64,000 nt of DNA from Haemophilus parainfluenzae (GTDB lineage: Bacteria > Pseudomonadota > Gammaproteobacteria > Enterobacterales > Pasteurellaceae), in contig NZ_QEPZ01000004.1 in the NCBI RefSeq assembly GCF_003253005.1, positions 62,001 through 126,000 of the forward strand, in the 5' to 3' direction. The notes under the pieces were generated by a model. It saw nothing but the letters and a program-made list of their open reading frames with translations, was not told the DNA's origin and made no database searches. The position numbers and the translations under genes are program-made. Every line of letters starts with the position of its first letter. Position 1 is the first letter of the stretch. Positions 19,320 through 29,384 of the stretch are shown one piece after another.

Positions 19320-20282
19320 TTACTTCACTAATCCACCACTTGCTTGCAAATCAGCATGGTAAGAAGAGCGAACAAATGGACCACAGGCCGCGTGTTCAAA
19401 GCCCATTGCATTGGCTTTATCACGGAATTCATCGAACTCAGCTGGTGGCACATAGCGCGCAACCGGTAAGTGATGGCGACTTGGTTGGAGATATTGGCCC
19501 AGTGTAAGCATGGTGACGCCATTCGCACGTAAGTCTTCCATTACTTCAAGAATTTCTTCGTTGGTTTCACCTAATCCCACCATTAAGCCTGATTTAGTTG
19601 GAATGTTTGGGAACATTTCTTTGAAATCATGAAGCAATTTTAAAGACCATTGATAATCGGCACCTGGACGAATTTCTTTATATAAACGTGGTACATTTTC
19701 CAAGTTGTGGTTGAACACATCTGGTGGATTGTCTTTTAATTTTTCTAAGGCTTGAGTAATACGTCCACGGAAATCCGGAACCAAAATCTCAATTTTGATG
19801 CCAGGGTTTAATGCACGCACTTCTTTTACACATTCAGCAAAATGACCTGCACCACGATCAGGTAAATCATCGCGGTCTACAGAGGTAATCACCACATATT
19901 TCAACTTCATATCTTGGATAGTTTCAGCTAATTTACGTGGTTCATCCGGATCGGGCGGTAATGGTTTACCATGTGCAACGTCACAGAAAGGGCAACGACG
20001 AGTACAAATTGCCCCCAGAATCATAAAGGTTGCCGTACCATGGTTAAAGCACTCGTGTAAATTTGGACAAGACGCTTCTTCGCAGACAGAATGTAGGCCA
20101 TGACGACGCATCCCGTTTTTGATGGTCTCGATCTTTAATGAGCTAGATGGCAATTTGATTTTCATCCATTCCGGCTTTTTCAATAATTCTTGATTAGGAT
20201 CGATGTTTTTAACAGGGATGATTGATGTTTTGGCTGCATCGCGGTATTTTACGCCGCGTTCCATTTTAAAAGGCGTTGACAT
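19320..20282 (-). CDS. lipA: Lipoyl synthase
   Basis: Radical-SAM enzyme that inserts two sulfurs into octanoyl groups on E2 and H proteins, making lipoate. 320 residues, the normal size. The auxiliary cluster cysteines are Cys67, Cys72 and Cys78 ([12 protein letters not shown]); the radical-SAM cluster cysteines are Cys93, Cys97 and Cys100 (CTRRCPFC). The C-terminal RSSYHAD supplies the serine ligand of the auxiliary cluster. It follows lipB on the same strand, separated by a short palindromic terminator, so it may have its own promoter as well. Confidence 0.98.
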   Translation of the reverse strand: MSTPFKMERGVKYRDAAKTSIIPVKNIDPNQELLKKPEWMKIKLPSSSLKIETIKNGMRRHGLHSVCEEASCPNLHECFNHGTATFMILGAICTRRCPFCDVAHGKPLPPDPDEPRKLAETIQDMKLKYVVITSVDRDDLPDRGAGHFAECVKEVRALNPGIKIEILVPDFRGRITQALEKLKDNPPDVFNHNLENVPRLYKEIRPGADYQWSLKLLHDFKEMFPNIPTKSGLMVGLGETNEEILEVMEDLRANGVTMLTLGQYLQPSRHHLPVARYVPPAEFDEFRDKANAMGFEHAACGPFVRSSYHADLQASGGLVK

Positions 20283-20297
20283 TGTTCTTTCCTAAAG

Positions 20298-20324
20298 AAA
20301 AATGCCTGATTCAGGCATTTTTTA
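20298..20324. terminator. Palindromic terminator between lipB and lipA
   Basis: ATGCCTGA and TCAGGCAT (about 20302-20318) are flanked by A and T runs on both sides, so it can stop transcripts in either direction. It lies between the lipB stop and lipA. Confidence 0.7.
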
Positions 20325-20343
20325 TGTGTTATAAAAGTGAATG

Positions 20344-20985
20344 TTATAAATTTGTAACATTATAGCCCAAAAGTTCGGCAAAGTGTTTAATTAATTTGGG
20401 GGAAACCTTGTCAAGTGTCGCCTCTTCTTTACCGATAAAGTCAGCAAGTTGACACATTTCAAGTCCTGCATAGCCACAAGGATTAATGCAATGGAAGGGA
20501 TTGAGATCCATATTGATATTAAATGCCAAACCGTGGAAAGAGCACCCTTTACGGATACGTAAACCTAATGAACAGATTTTTTTGCCGTCAATATATACGC
20601 CTGGTGCATCGGGTTTTGGATAACCTTCAATGCCATAGTCTGCGAGGGTTTTCACGACAGATTGTTCAAGTGCGGTCACTAATTGACGAACATTTAAATG
20701 TTCATGACGTTTAATATCAATGAGTACATACATCACCTGCTGACCTGGGCCATGATAAGTAATTTGACCGCCACGATCTGATTGAACAACAGGTATATTA
20801 CTACTTTGTAATAAGTGCTCTGGTTTGCCTGCTTGGCCTTGTGTGAAAACAGGATGATGCTCAACTAACCAAATTTCATCAGTTGTTTCTGCATTTCGAT
20901 TATCCGTGAATTCCTGCATTTTATGCCAGATCTCTTGATAATCTTGTAATCCTAATTGACGGACAATTAAATCTGTTTTTTTCAT
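20344..20985 (-). CDS. lipB: Octanoyl-[ACP]:protein octanoyltransferase
   Basis: LipB moves octanoate from acyl carrier protein onto lipoyl domains, preparing the substrate of LipA. 213 residues from the ATG at 20985. Family blocks: [17 protein letters not shown] (~80-96), the catalytic Lys in [14 protein letters not shown] and the catalytic Cys in INPCGYAG. The ATG is two bases after the ybeD stop (TAA-G-ATG), so translation is probably coupled; the frame stays open 36 bases further up into ybeD but has no better start. Confidence 0.96.
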   Translation of the reverse strand: MKKTDLIVRQLGLQDYQEIWHKMQEFTDNRNAETTDEIWLVEHHPVFTQGQAGKPEHLLQSSNIPVVQSDRGGQITYHGPGQQVMYVLIDIKRHEHLNVRQLVTALEQSVVKTLADYGIEGYPKPDAPGVYIDGKKICSLGLRIRKGCSFHGLAFNINMDLNPFHCINPCGYAGLEMCQLADFIGKEEATLDKVSPKLIKHFAELLGYNVTNL

Positions 20986-20986
20986 C

Positions 20987-21265
20987 TTAGATAACCATTT
21001 TGACACCTTCAACTTTAGCAAGCTCTTTGTAAAGCGTTTCTACTTGCTCAAAGTTTTGTGCCACGATATCAATTGAAACTGAATTATAAGTACCTTTACT
21101 ACTGCGTTTTTCCTTTGGAATATAATCACCCGGTAAATATTTTTGTATCACCGCAACGATGTCTTGTGCTAAGTTCTCACGGTTAACACCTGCGACTTTA
21201 AATGTCATTGCAGCAGGGAATTCCATTAATTCTTTCAGTTTTTCATAATCATTTTCTGTTGTCAT
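20987..21265 (-). CDS. ybeD: DUF493 family protein YbeD
   Basis: A 92-residue ferredoxin-fold (ACT-like) protein of the DUF493 family, found beside lipB in many gamma-proteobacteria. It starts with [16 protein letters not shown], and contains [21 protein letters not shown] in two parts, both conserved in YbeD. The role is not established; the link with lipoate genes is by position. It is the first gene of a ybeD-lipB unit and its stop nearly touches the lipB start. Start ATG at 21265 after AAGGA. Confidence 0.93.
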   Translation of the reverse strand: MTTENDYEKLKELMEFPAAMTFKVAGVNRENLAQDIVAVIQKYLPGDYIPKEKRSSKGTYNSVSIDIVAQNFEQVETLYKELAKVEGVKMVI

Positions 21266-21285
21266 GTTAAATCCTTACTTAAGAG

Positions 21286-21320
21286 TAAGGTGCGTGAATC
21301 AGTTAAATTCACACACCTTA
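21286..21320 (-). terminator. Hairpin between dacA and ybeD
   Basis: A 13-bp stem (21286-21298 with 21308-21320, TAAGGTGCGTGAA against TTCACACACCTTA) has one G-U pair in the RNA. There is no good T run on the minus strand, so it may be a weak terminator, an attenuator or an RNA-processing site. Confidence 0.45.
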
Positions 21321-21372
21321 CGAATTTATTGATGTGATATAAATGGGGAAGTGCGGTTAATTTTCAAGGTGT

Positions 21373-22560
21373 TTAGTTAAATAATCCTTTAACCGTTAAC
21401 ACTAACCAGTCCCAACCTTTACCTAAGAAACCGCCTTCTTGCACATCTTCTAATGCTTGAAGGTTCACAGTGGCGACATCTTTGCCGTCTAATTGATAAA
21501 CGATTTTACCCACTACTTGGCCTTTTGTTAAAGGTGCTTGTAAGTACTTGTTATCTAATTCATAACGTGCTTTTAAGTCAGTTTGCTTACCTTTTGGTAC
21601 AGTAATAAAGCCATCTTCTAAGACACCAAGTTTAACGTCACCTTTATCACCGTAGTAAACAGATTGTTTTGAAATTTCCTCGCCTGCTTTTTGGGTTTTT
21701 AATGTTTCAAAGTTAGCAAAACCCCATTGTAAGAGTTTTTTACTTTCTACTTCACGGCCTTTATAGGTTGGTACACCCATGACAACAGAAATCAAACGCA
21801 TATTGTTTGGACTTGTTGCCGATGCGACAAGGTTATAGCCAGCTTGGCTTGTGTGACCGGTTTTCATCCCATCAACGTTAATGGTTTTATCCCATAATAA
21901 TCCATTACGGTTAGGTTGTTTGATTTTGTTGAAAGTAAAGTCTTTTTCAGCGTAGATTTTATATTCTTCCGGTAAATCACGAATAATGTGTGCACCAATA
22001 ATCGCCATATCACGTGCAGTTGAATATTGGTTTGGATCGTCTAAACCATGTGGTGTAGTGAAGTTAGTATTTTTTAAGCCAAATTGTTGAACGTATTTAT
22101 TCATAGTATCAACGAAGTTAGCTATTGTGCCCGAAATATGTTCAGCCACTGCCACACAAGCGTCATTACCAGAAACAATGATAATCCCTTTGTTTAAATC
22201 ACCTACAGACACTTGTTGATTTAAATTTAAGAACATTTTTGACGAATCAGGGAAATTTCTACCCCAAGCGGTTTCGCTAATCGTCACCATATCTTCATTG
22301 TGGATTTTACCTTGTTTTAATGTCGTACCAACCACGTAGCTAGTCATCATTTTTGTTAATGAAGCAGGGTATTGGCGTTGGTCTGGGTTAAGTGATGCAA
22401 GTACTGCACCAGAATTGTAATCCATTAAAACATAAGTTTGTGCATTCACTTCCGGTACTGCGATACCGTATTGAATATCCTCAGCAGCAGCAAATGTTGA
22501 TGCTGCCATTAATCCTGAGCAGAGTACAATTTTTTTCAATTTTGCCGATTGTTTTAACAT
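21373..22560 (-). CDS. dacA: D-alanyl-D-alanine carboxypeptidase (PBP5-type)
   Basis: Trims the terminal D-Ala from pentapeptides in the periplasm, limiting crosslinks. 395 residues: signal peptide ~1-26 (cut near TFAAAED), then the transpeptidase fold with Ser67-Leu-Thr-Lys70, Ser130-Gly-Asn132 and Lys233-Thr-Gly235, a PBP5-type C-terminal beta domain (~285-375) and an amphipathic membrane-anchor helix at the very end (LGKGWDWLVLTVKGLFN). It belongs to the mrdA-rodA-rlpA-dacA run, 18 bp after rlpA. No odd residues. Confidence 0.97.
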   Translation of the reverse strand: MLKQSAKLKKIVLCSGLMAASTFAAAEDIQYGIAVPEVNAQTYVLMDYNSGAVLASLNPDQRQYPASLTKMMTSYVVGTTLKQGKIHNEDMVTISETAWGRNFPDSSKMFLNLNQQVSVGDLNKGIIIVSGNDACVAVAEHISGTIANFVDTMNKYVQQFGLKNTNFTTPHGLDDPNQYSTARDMAIIGAHIIRDLPEEYKIYAEKDFTFNKIKQPNRNGLLWDKTINVDGMKTGHTSQAGYNLVASATSPNNMRLISVVMGVPTYKGREVESKKLLQWGFANFETLKTQKAGEEISKQSVYYGDKGDVKLGVLEDGFITVPKGKQTDLKARYELDNKYLQAPLTKGQVVGKIVYQLDGKDVATVNLQALEDVQEGGFLGKGWDWLVLTVKGLFN

Positions 22561-22578
22561 AGCATTTCCTTTAATAGC

Positions 22579-23439
22579 TTATTGGTTTTTATAAGTATAA
22601 ACGATTACAGGTTGCCCATTGATCGTTTTTTGTAATTTTGTTTTTAATTGATTAATATCCGCTTGATCCGAAATTGGGCCAAAATGGATTTCGTAGTTTC
22701 GTCCATTTTGGTTAATTTCGGTTTTTATGTCATCTAATGCGAGCTTTGTGATGATGTTTTCTGCTTGATTTTTTGACGACAGCGCGAGTAGTTTTAACTT
22801 GAAGACAGTTTTTGCATCGCTTGTGCTGTCTGAGTTCTGATTTTTTTTTTCGCTATTTTTATTGATGGCTAAACGATCACTGGCTTCTTGCGTTTTAGCA
22901 TGCTTAGCGAGTGTTTTAGCACCTGCACCTGAAATTTGACCTTGATTATCTACATGTAATGCTTCAATTCTAACATGTCCCGTTCCACGAGCAATAAGCC
23001 CCAATTCTTTAGCTGCAGAATGTGATAAGTCGATGATACGTTTCTCACTAAACGGACCTCGATCATTAATCCGTACAATCACTTTGCGATTATTGTGTAA
23101 GTTTGTGACAACCGCATAAGAGTTTAAAGGCAATGTTTTATGTGCAGCTGTAAAAAGTGATGAATCGTAGCGTTCACCATTGGCTGTTTTTCTTCCATTA
23201 AATTTATTGTGATAATAACTTGCGGCGCCTTCTTTTGAATAGTTTTTTGATTCATCCCCTTGTGTAGTATAAGTTTTGCCGTTTACTTCATAACTTTGTG
23301 GTGTAGGAATAGTTGTTTTTATAGATAAAGAATCCCCTTGGATGCCATACATTTTTGGGGTATCAGCAAAGCTAGATAAACTAAATCCCATAATTAATGT
23401 GAAAAGTGCGGTCGTTTTTAAGATGTTTTTTAATTTCAT
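22579..23439 (-). CDS. rlpA: Septal-ring lytic transglycosylase RlpA
   Basis: RlpA cuts glycan strands stripped of peptides, mainly at the division site. 286 residues from the ATG at 23439. A signal peptide spans ~1-25 (SLSSFA, cut before DTP); no lipobox cysteine is present, so unlike E. coli RlpA it does not look like a lipoprotein. The double-psi beta-barrel (~70-155) has GAASYYHNKFNGRKTANGERY and VRINDRGPF; the Asp of INDRGPF is the catalytic residue in the family. A C-terminal SPOR domain (~210-286) binds denuded septal glycan. Between the domains is an A10 coding tract. The frame opens five codons earlier with a TTG, an unlikely start. Confidence 0.93.
   Translation of the reverse strand: MKLKNILKTTALFTLIMGFSLSSFADTPKMYGIQGDSLSIKTTIPTPQSYEVNGKTYTTQGDESKNYSKEGAASYYHNKFNGRKTANGERYDSSLFTAAHKTLPLNSYAVVTNLHNNRKVIVRINDRGPFSEKRIIDLSHSAAKELGLIARGTGHVRIEALHVDNQGQISGAGAKTLAKHAKTQEASDRLAINKNSEKKNQNSDSTSDAKTVFKLKLLALSSKNQAENIITKLALDDIKTEINQNGRNYEIHFGPISDQADINQLKTKLQKTINGQPVIVYTYKNQ
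22841..22850 (-). repeat. A10 homopolymer tract inside rlpA
   Basis: Ten consecutive As on the coding strand read Glu-Lys-Lys-Asn in the linker between the catalytic and SPOR domains. A one-base slip would remove the SPOR domain, so the tract is a possible phase-variable or slippage site. Confidence 0.6.
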
Positions 23440-23493
23440 ACTTATTACTGTCAATATTATTGCTGTATTCCTATAAGAAAGCCAAAAAGGAAA

Positions 23494-24609
23494 TTAGTTC
23501 CCTTTCATAAAGCGAGGTTTGTGAGTATGAATGGACATCACTAAACCAAAGCTCGCCATGATAGCGACATAAGAGGTGCCCCCATAGCTAAAGAGAGGCA
23601 GAGGCACACCAACCACGGGCAAAATACCGCTCACCATACCAATATTTATGAAAACATAAACGAAGAATATCAGTGTGGTAGCACCAGCAAGAATACGCCC
23701 GAAAGAGGTTTCTGCATTTACCGCAATCATTAAGCCACGGATAATAATAAACAAATAAATTGCCATCAGAATAAGAAAGCCGACCATTCCATGTTCTTCA
23801 CTCATCACGGCAAAAATAAAATCAGTGTGTGGTTCAGGCAAAAATTCTAATTGGGATTGTGTCCCTTGCATCCATCCCTTGCCTGATATACCGCCTGAAC
23901 CGATAGCAATTTTGGATTGCAAAATATGATAACCCGCCCCAAGAGGATCTTTCTCTGGGTCAAGTAAGGTTAATACACGCATGCGTTGGTAGTCATGCAT
24001 TAAATACATCCACATGATAGGAATAAATGCCGCTAAGCCAACTACTGCAGCAAGAATAAGCCACCAACTCATTCCTGCTAAGAATACCACGAATAAGCCC
24101 GATGCACTAACCAGAATTGATGTACCCAAGTCAGGTTGGATGGCAACAAGTAAAGTTGGCACCATAATCATAGCGATAGCAATAAAGGTTTCGCTCATTT
24201 TAGGTGGTAATGGGCGATTACCTAAATACACGGCGACCATTAATGGCACCGCAAGTTTTACAATTTCAGACGGCTGAAAGCGAATAAAGCCGAGATCTAA
24301 CCAACGCTGTGCTCCTTTACTGGTTGTGCCGAAGGCATCAACCAAAATCAGCATAATAAAACCAACCAAATATAAATAAGGAGCCAGGCGCTGATAAAAT
24401 TTAGGGGGAAGCTGTGCCATAATCATCATGACAACAAAACCTAATATGACCTGAATGATACGGTTTTGGAACATGACTTCACTCGCGCCAGATGCACTAT
24501 AAAGCACAAGCATACCATAGGCAGTAATGGCAGCTAAACCAATAAATAATAAGAAATCAATATGTAAGCGTTGCCATAATCGCAAGCATAAAGGTACTTT
24601 TTCTTCCAT
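23494..24609 (-). CDS. rodA: Peptidoglycan glycosyltransferase RodA (SEDS)
   Basis: RodA polymerises lipid II into glycan strands during cell elongation, paired with PBP2. 371 residues with about ten transmembrane segments. SEDS landmarks: [22 protein letters not shown] in two parts (~97-118), QPDLGTSIL (~160) and the end signature [16 protein letters not shown]. The start ATG overlaps the stop of mrdA by one base, so synthesis of the two partners is coupled. rlpA follows 55 bp later. Confidence 0.97.
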   Translation of the reverse strand: MEEKVPLCLRLWQRLHIDFLLFIGLAAITAYGMLVLYSASGASEVMFQNRIIQVILGFVVMMIMAQLPPKFYQRLAPYLYLVGFIMLILVDAFGTTSKGAQRWLDLGFIRFQPSEIVKLAVPLMVAVYLGNRPLPPKMSETFIAIAMIMVPTLLVAIQPDLGTSILVSASGLFVVFLAGMSWWLILAAVVGLAAFIPIMWMYLMHDYQRMRVLTLLDPEKDPLGAGYHILQSKIAIGSGGISGKGWMQGTQSQLEFLPEPHTDFIFAVMSEEHGMVGFLILMAIYLFIIIRGLMIAVNAETSFGRILAGATTLIFFVYVFINIGMVSGILPVVGVPLPLFSYGGTSYVAIMASFGLVMSIHTHKPRFMKGN

Positions 24610-26585
24610 TATTCATTCTCACTTGGTTGGGGTTCTTGCGTTGGTACGTCTAACTCAGTTTGGTCCGTCATCTTTTCTTTTTCAGCATTTTGTTGACGTT
24701 CAATTTGCGGCAAGCGCTTATTTAGATAGAAATCCATAATTTGACGCACAATTGGCGCAGCATTGCTTGAGCCGCCACCTGCATTTTCTAAAATAATCGT
24801 GACAACTAATTTCGGATCTTCGTAAGGTGCATAAGCAGTGAACCAAGCATGGTCATGCAATTCTTTTTTCAAACCAGCCGCATTATATTTTTGGTTTTCT
24901 TTTAAGCTGAAAACCTGCGCAGTACCGGATTTCCCTGCTACATGGTAATTCGTGCCGATAAATGCTTTTCGTCCAGTCCCCGCACCTGAATTCACCACAT
25001 TGAACATACCTCGCTTAGCTGCGTCCCAATAAGCTTGTTTAGGATCGGTAATATCTTCATATAAAAGTGGGTCTTGATAGGGCTCAATGGTGGCACCTTC
25101 AACTGATTTCATTAAATGTGGTGTATGAATTTTACCGTTATTGACTACAATAGAGGTCGCTTTTGCCACTTGTAATGGTGTCGCTGTCCAATACCCCTGC
25201 CCAATACCCACTGAGATTGTATCGCCTTGTACCCAAGGTTTTTTATAACGTTTTTGTTTCCATTCTTTACTCGGCATATTAGCCGTGGCTTCTTCTTGAA
25301 TTTCGATCCCTGTCGGCATACCAAACCCAAAACGTTTCATCCACATGGAGAAACGATCAATCCCTAAATTAAAGGCGGTTTGATAGAAGAAGGTATCCGA
25401 TGATTCAGTAATAGCTTTGTTTAAATCCGTATAACCATGCCCCGTTTTTTTCCAATCTCGGAAACGTTTTGTTGAGTTTGGCAATGTCCAGTAGCCTGGG
25501 TCAAAAATCGTGGTGTTAGGTGTAATCACCCCTTCAGTTAATGCCGCAACAGCAACGAATGGTTTTACCGTAGAGGCTGGTGGATAGACACCTTGTGTCG
25601 CACGACTATAAAGCGGTCGAGTAGGGTCTTCGAGTAAACGTTTATAATCACTAGAAGAAATACCATCGACGAATAAATTATTGTCATAGCTTGGTGTTGA
25701 AACCATCGCTAATACGCTGTTATCTTTCGGATCAAGCACAACAACAGCGCCTTTTTGACCTGAAAGGAGCGACATAATATAGCGTTGAAGGGTAAAATCG
25801 ATGGTCAGATGAATACTTTTACCCGCTTTGGCTGGTTGTTCACGTAGTTTACGAATAACTTTACCACGGTTATTAATTTCAACCTCTTCGAAACCGGTTG
25901 TACCATGGAGTTGTTCTTCGTAATAACGTTCAATACCCAGTTTCCCCATGTCCGTAGAACCGGAATAGTTAGCAAATTTCTCTTCTTTTTTTAGGCGCTC
26001 AACATCTCGGTCATTAATTCGTCCAACATAACCCAAAATATGGGTCATGGCTTCACCATATAGGTAATTTCGTTTGAAATAAGGACGTACATCAAGGCTT
26101 GGATATTTATATTGATTTACCGCAAAACGGGCAATTTGTTCTTCCGTTAGGCTGGGCTTGAGTAAAATCGGCGTATAGCGTGTACCACGACGACGCTCTT
26201 TTTTGAAATGTTCAATGTCTTCATCTGTGAGTCCCACAACATAGCGTAATTCTTCAAAAGTGCGGTCTAAATTTTCTGTTTTTTCTGGCACGATATATAA
26301 ACCGAAAAAGGTGAGGTTTTCTGCCAGTAATTCGCCGTAACGGTCGTAAATTAATCCGCGAGTAGGAGGAAGCGGAAGTAATTTAATACGGTTACCATTA
26401 GAGCGAGTTTGATACATGTCGTAATTCACCACCTGAAGATGGTAAATATTGGCAAATAGCACGCCACTGAGAGCCAAAATACCGATCAATGCCACCAATG
26501 TTCGACGTGCAAACAAATTCCGCTCCGCTTTTTTATCGCGGATCGGTTCATTGGTTGGTGCAGAAAAGAATTTTTTTATATTCAT
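24609..26585 (-). CDS. mrdA: Penicillin-binding protein 2 (elongasome transpeptidase)
   Basis: Class B PBP that crosslinks new wall in the elongasome with RodA. 658 residues: short cytoplasmic tail, one membrane helix (~30-50), the dimerisation/pedestal domain (~60-240), then the transpeptidase with Ser338-Thr-Val-Lys341, Ser395-Ser-Asp397 and Lys552-Ser-Gly-Thr. The C-terminal ~35 residues are a polar tail rich in Gln and Glu. Its stop overlaps the rodA start by one base, and rlmH ends 15 bp upstream. Confidence 0.98.
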   Translation of the reverse strand: MNIKKFFSAPTNEPIRDKKAERNLFARRTLVALIGILALSGVLFANIYHLQVVNYDMYQTRSNGNRIKLLPLPPTRGLIYDRYGELLAENLTFFGLYIVPEKTENLDRTFEELRYVVGLTDEDIEHFKKERRRGTRYTPILLKPSLTEEQIARFAVNQYKYPSLDVRPYFKRNYLYGEAMTHILGYVGRINDRDVERLKKEEKFANYSGSTDMGKLGIERYYEEQLHGTTGFEEVEINNRGKVIRKLREQPAKAGKSIHLTIDFTLQRYIMSLLSGQKGAVVVLDPKDNSVLAMVSTPSYDNNLFVDGISSSDYKRLLEDPTRPLYSRATQGVYPPASTVKPFVAVAALTEGVITPNTTIFDPGYWTLPNSTKRFRDWKKTGHGYTDLNKAITESSDTFFYQTAFNLGIDRFSMWMKRFGFGMPTGIEIQEEATANMPSKEWKQKRYKKPWVQGDTISVGIGQGYWTATPLQVAKATSIVVNNGKIHTPHLMKSVEGATIEPYQDPLLYEDITDPKQAYWDAAKRGMFNVVNSGAGTGRKAFIGTNYHVAGKSGTAQVFSLKENQKYNAAGLKKELHDHAWFTAYAPYEDPKLVVTIILENAGGGSSNAAPIVRQIMDFYLNKRLPQIERQQNAEKEKMTDQTELDVPTQEPQPSENE

Positions 26586-26600
26586 CGGTAATGTAATACG

Positions 26601-27068
26601 TTATTCTCTGTGATAAGGATGGTTTGTTGTCAGTGACCAAGCACGGTATAAACTTTCTGCCACGACAACTCTCACTAATGGATGAGGCAGTGTGAGTGGT
26701 GATAGGGACCAACTTTGTTCTGCTGCTGCTTTGCATTCTGGGGATAAACCTTCAGGTCCGCCAATGAGTAAGCACACATCGCGACCATCATTTTTCCAAC
26801 CCTCTAATTGCTCAGCAAGTTGTGGTGTTGTCCAAGGTTTGCCTGGGATATCTAATGTGACTACTTTGCCTTTTCCGCAAGCCGCGAGCATCGCTTTGCC
26901 TTCTTGCTCTAAGATGCGTTTAATATCCGCATTTTTTCCACGCTTGCCTGCAGGGATTTCAATAAGTTCAAAAGGCATATCTTTAGGAAAACGACGTTGG
27001 TATTCTTCAAATCCGGTGGTAACCCAAGCCGGCATTTTTGTGCCCACAGCGATTAATGTGATTTTCAT
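26601..27068 (-). CDS. rlmH: 23S rRNA (pseudouridine1915-N3)-methyltransferase RlmH
   Basis: SPOUT-fold enzyme that methylates pseudouridine 1915 in helix 69 of 23S rRNA. 155 residues, the same as E. coli RlmH (YbeA). It starts [16 protein letters not shown] and has the knot SAM-binding segment [14 protein letters not shown] (~100-113) and the C-terminal [17 protein letters not shown]. It lies between rsfS and mrdA, the usual neighbours across gamma-proteobacteria. Confidence 0.98.
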   Translation of the reverse strand: MKITLIAVGTKMPAWVTTGFEEYQRRFPKDMPFELIEIPAGKRGKNADIKRILEQEGKAMLAACGKGKVVTLDIPGKPWTTPQLAEQLEGWKNDGRDVCLLIGGPEGLSPECKAAAEQSWSLSPLTLPHPLVRVVVAESLYRAWSLTTNHPYHRE

Positions 27069-27107
27069 CCTTTTCCCTTTTAAAACACAGTCAAAATTGA
27101 CCGCACT

Positions 27108-27416
27108 TTATGCCCAAAGTTTTTCTAACTGATACATCTCACGTGCATCACGTTGCATAATGTGCACGATGGTTTGACCAAGATCCACCACGATCCAATC
27201 AGCCGTATTACGGCCTTCTTCACCAAAGGTCTCATAACCCGCTTTTTTACATTCTGCAATAAGGTTATCAGCCATCGCAGAGACTTGGCGGCTGGATGTA
27301 CCAGTACAAATAATCATATTTTCAGTGATCGATGATTTGCCTTTTACATCAAAATGCACAATTTCAGTGCCTTTTAAATCATCGAGTTTATCAATTACAA
27401 ATTCAACTAATGACAT
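27108..27416 (-). CDS. rsfS: Ribosomal silencing factor RsfS
   Basis: Binds ribosomal protein L14 on the 50S subunit and blocks joining with 30S when nutrients are short. 102 residues, as usual for the DUF143/RsfS fold, with the block [17 protein letters not shown] (~37-53) and [14 protein letters not shown] (~73-86). It is the first gene of the run rsfS-rlmH-mrdA-rodA-rlpA-dacA. An uptake sequence lies between it and rlmH. Confidence 0.97.
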   Translation of the reverse strand: MSLVEFVIDKLDDLKGTEIVHFDVKGKSSITENMIICTGTSSRQVSAMADNLIAECKKAGYETFGEEGRNTADWIVVDLGQTIVHIMQRDAREMYQLEKLWA

Positions 27417-27532
27417 TTCTTTTCCTATTTAAATAAAGCGATGAATTCTATCATTGAATGAGGGAAAGGGGTAGGCTTGGAGCAGATTTTATTTGAATTG
27501 TTTTATGGTTGTAATGGTGCTTAGCATAAATA

Positions 27533-27555
27533 TTGGGGCAGTTATTCTGCCCCAA
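27533..27555 (-). terminator. Hairpin after the YidE-type antiporter gene
   Basis: TTGGGGCA/TGCCCCAA (27533-27540 with 27548-27555) forms an 8-bp GC-rich stem just past the stop. The following T tract is short (ATATTTATG), so termination may be partial. Confidence 0.6.
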
Positions 27556-27566
27556 GTTTGAAGGAG

Positions 27567-29219
27567 TTAAACCCATAATAGAATGGCTAATAATTGCGGT
27601 GAAATAATTCTCAAGAACATTGTGAGCGGATAGACTGTCGCATAGGAGAGTGCGGCAGCGCCGCTTCCTTCTTTCAGTTCATTGGCGAAAGCGAGTGCTG
27701 GAGGATCCGTCATCGAACCCGCCAACAGACCACAAAGTGAAAGGTAATTTAATTTCGCATATAAGCGGGCAATCACACCGACAATGATCAATGGAATAAG
27801 CGTAATAAAAATACCATATCCCATCCATTCAAGACCGGAACCATGAGTGAGTGTGTCAACAAAGCTACCACCAGATTTTAAACCGACTACAGCGAGGAAG
27901 AGCACTATACCAATTTCTCGCAATGCCAAGTTCGCACTCGGCGGCATAAACCAATAGAGTTTGCCGATAGAACCAATTCGAGCCAAGATTAACGCGACAA
28001 CTAATGGTCCGCCCGCTAGCCCTAATTTCAATGCCACAGGGAAGCCTGGAATATAGAAAGGAATGGAACCGAGTAATACCCCTAAGCCAATCCCAATAAA
28101 TACTGGCAACATTTGTACTTGTAACAGTTTCTGTTTGGCGTTCCCGATCACTGAAATGGCTTGGTTGAGAATATCAGTTTTACCCACCATGTGTAATACA
28201 TCACCAAATTGAAGTGTTGTATGTGCAGTTGGTACTAATTCGACACCTGCTCGGTTTAAACGTGAAATGACTACACCGTATTTTTGATGAATGCCGAGAT
28301 GACGAATCTGTTTTCCAAGCACTTTTTCATTTGTCACGACTACTCGCTCAGAGCGAATTTCTCCACTTAGGCTTGCGACTGGAACATCAACTTCTTCCCC
28401 GATAATCAGATGCATTTTTTTCAAGCCTTCAGGGTTACCAACTAAATGTAAAATATCATTAAGCTGAACATCGGTATCCGCTTTCGGCACAATAACAAGC
28501 TCACCTCGTTTCAATCGAGAGCAGACGACATCTTCATCATCAAAACCTGGAATTTCAATCAAATGGATGCCGTTGAGATTGGTATTGGTGACTTTTAGAG
28601 ATAGGCTTTTGAGCGCTTCTTTATCGTTACCCGTTTCTTTTTCAAAATTTGCTGCTTCTTCATCCACTTTAATTTTAAAGAAAAGACGAATAAGCCACAT
28701 AGAAAGCAAAATGCCACAAATCCCAAAAGGATAGGCCATCGCATAGGCCATCCCCATATTAGATGTCGTTTGCGACATCCCTAATTCAGAAAGAATTTGC
28801 TGACCCGCACCGAGAGATGGCGTATTGGTGACAGCACCAGAGTAAATACCAAGCGTCACATCAAGAGGAATATCTACAAGCTTATAAATGAGAGTCGTCA
28901 CGAGTGCACCGAGTGCAACGATTAAGATCCCTAATCCATTTAAAGTTAAGCCTGATTTTCGTAAGGAAGAAAAAAATCCGGGACCGACTTGAATACCTAT
29001 CGTATAAACAAACAGAATTAACCCGAATTCTTGTACGAAATGTAACGTATGGCTATCCAGTTTTATGCCATATTGCGTGGTAAAATGGGCAACGAAAATA
29101 CCACCGAATAGCACGCCACCAATACCTAGTCCTACACCTTTAATTTTAAAATGCCCGATCCATAGACCAATGATGGCAACTAAGGCAAGTAAACCAATGG
29201 TAATCGCAGTTTCACTCAT
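27567..29219 (-). CDS. AspT/YidE-family putative transporter with two RCK-C domains
   Basis: A 550-residue inner-membrane protein. About five hydrophobic helices (1-185), then two cytoplasmic TrkA-C/RCK-C domains (~205-285 and ~290-375; each with a VVP..D..LxxGDxLHxVG-type end, e.g. [11 protein letters not shown]), then about six more helices (~375-550). This is the AspT/YidE/YbjL architecture of the aspartate:alanine-exchanger family. The substrate is unknown. H. influenzae has the same gene here, between rsfS and the ABC exporter. It is transcribed away from the exporter. Confidence 0.85.
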   Translation of the reverse strand: MSETAITIGLLALVAIIGLWIGHFKIKGVGLGIGGVLFGGIFVAHFTTQYGIKLDSHTLHFVQEFGLILFVYTIGIQVGPGFFSSLRKSGLTLNGLGILIVALGALVTTLIYKLVDIPLDVTLGIYSGAVTNTPSLGAGQQILSELGMSQTTSNMGMAYAMAYPFGICGILLSMWLIRLFFKIKVDEEAANFEKETGNDKEALKSLSLKVTNTNLNGIHLIEIPGFDDEDVVCSRLKRGELVIVPKADTDVQLNDILHLVGNPEGLKKMHLIIGEEVDVPVASLSGEIRSERVVVTNEKVLGKQIRHLGIHQKYGVVISRLNRAGVELVPTAHTTLQFGDVLHMVGKTDILNQAISVIGNAKQKLLQVQMLPVFIGIGLGVLLGSIPFYIPGFPVALKLGLAGGPLVVALILARIGSIGKLYWFMPPSANLALREIGIVLFLAVVGLKSGGSFVDTLTHGSGLEWMGYGIFITLIPLIIVGVIARLYAKLNYLSLCGLLAGSMTDPPALAFANELKEGSGAAALSYATVYPLTMFLRIISPQLLAILLWV

Positions 29220-29384
29220 GTCGACCTCTAATTTATTAAAAATTTAACTATTTTGGATTATATCAACTTGATTTCTTACCCGCTTGTGACAAAGTCAAAA
29301 AATGTTATCTCCATCACATTTTTTCTTGCTTAAAAATAAACACCGCCTAAAATGACCGCACTTTTTAAATTTTATAGGTTGATT

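Noticed and set aside
21286-21320. Strong terminator between dacA and ybeD
   Set aside because: The stem is good but no T run follows on the relevant strand, so it is listed only as a weak hairpin.
29352-29384. Upstream start of the ABC transporter
   Set aside because: The first 11 codons come from an uptake sequence; a better ribosome site precedes the ATG at 29385.
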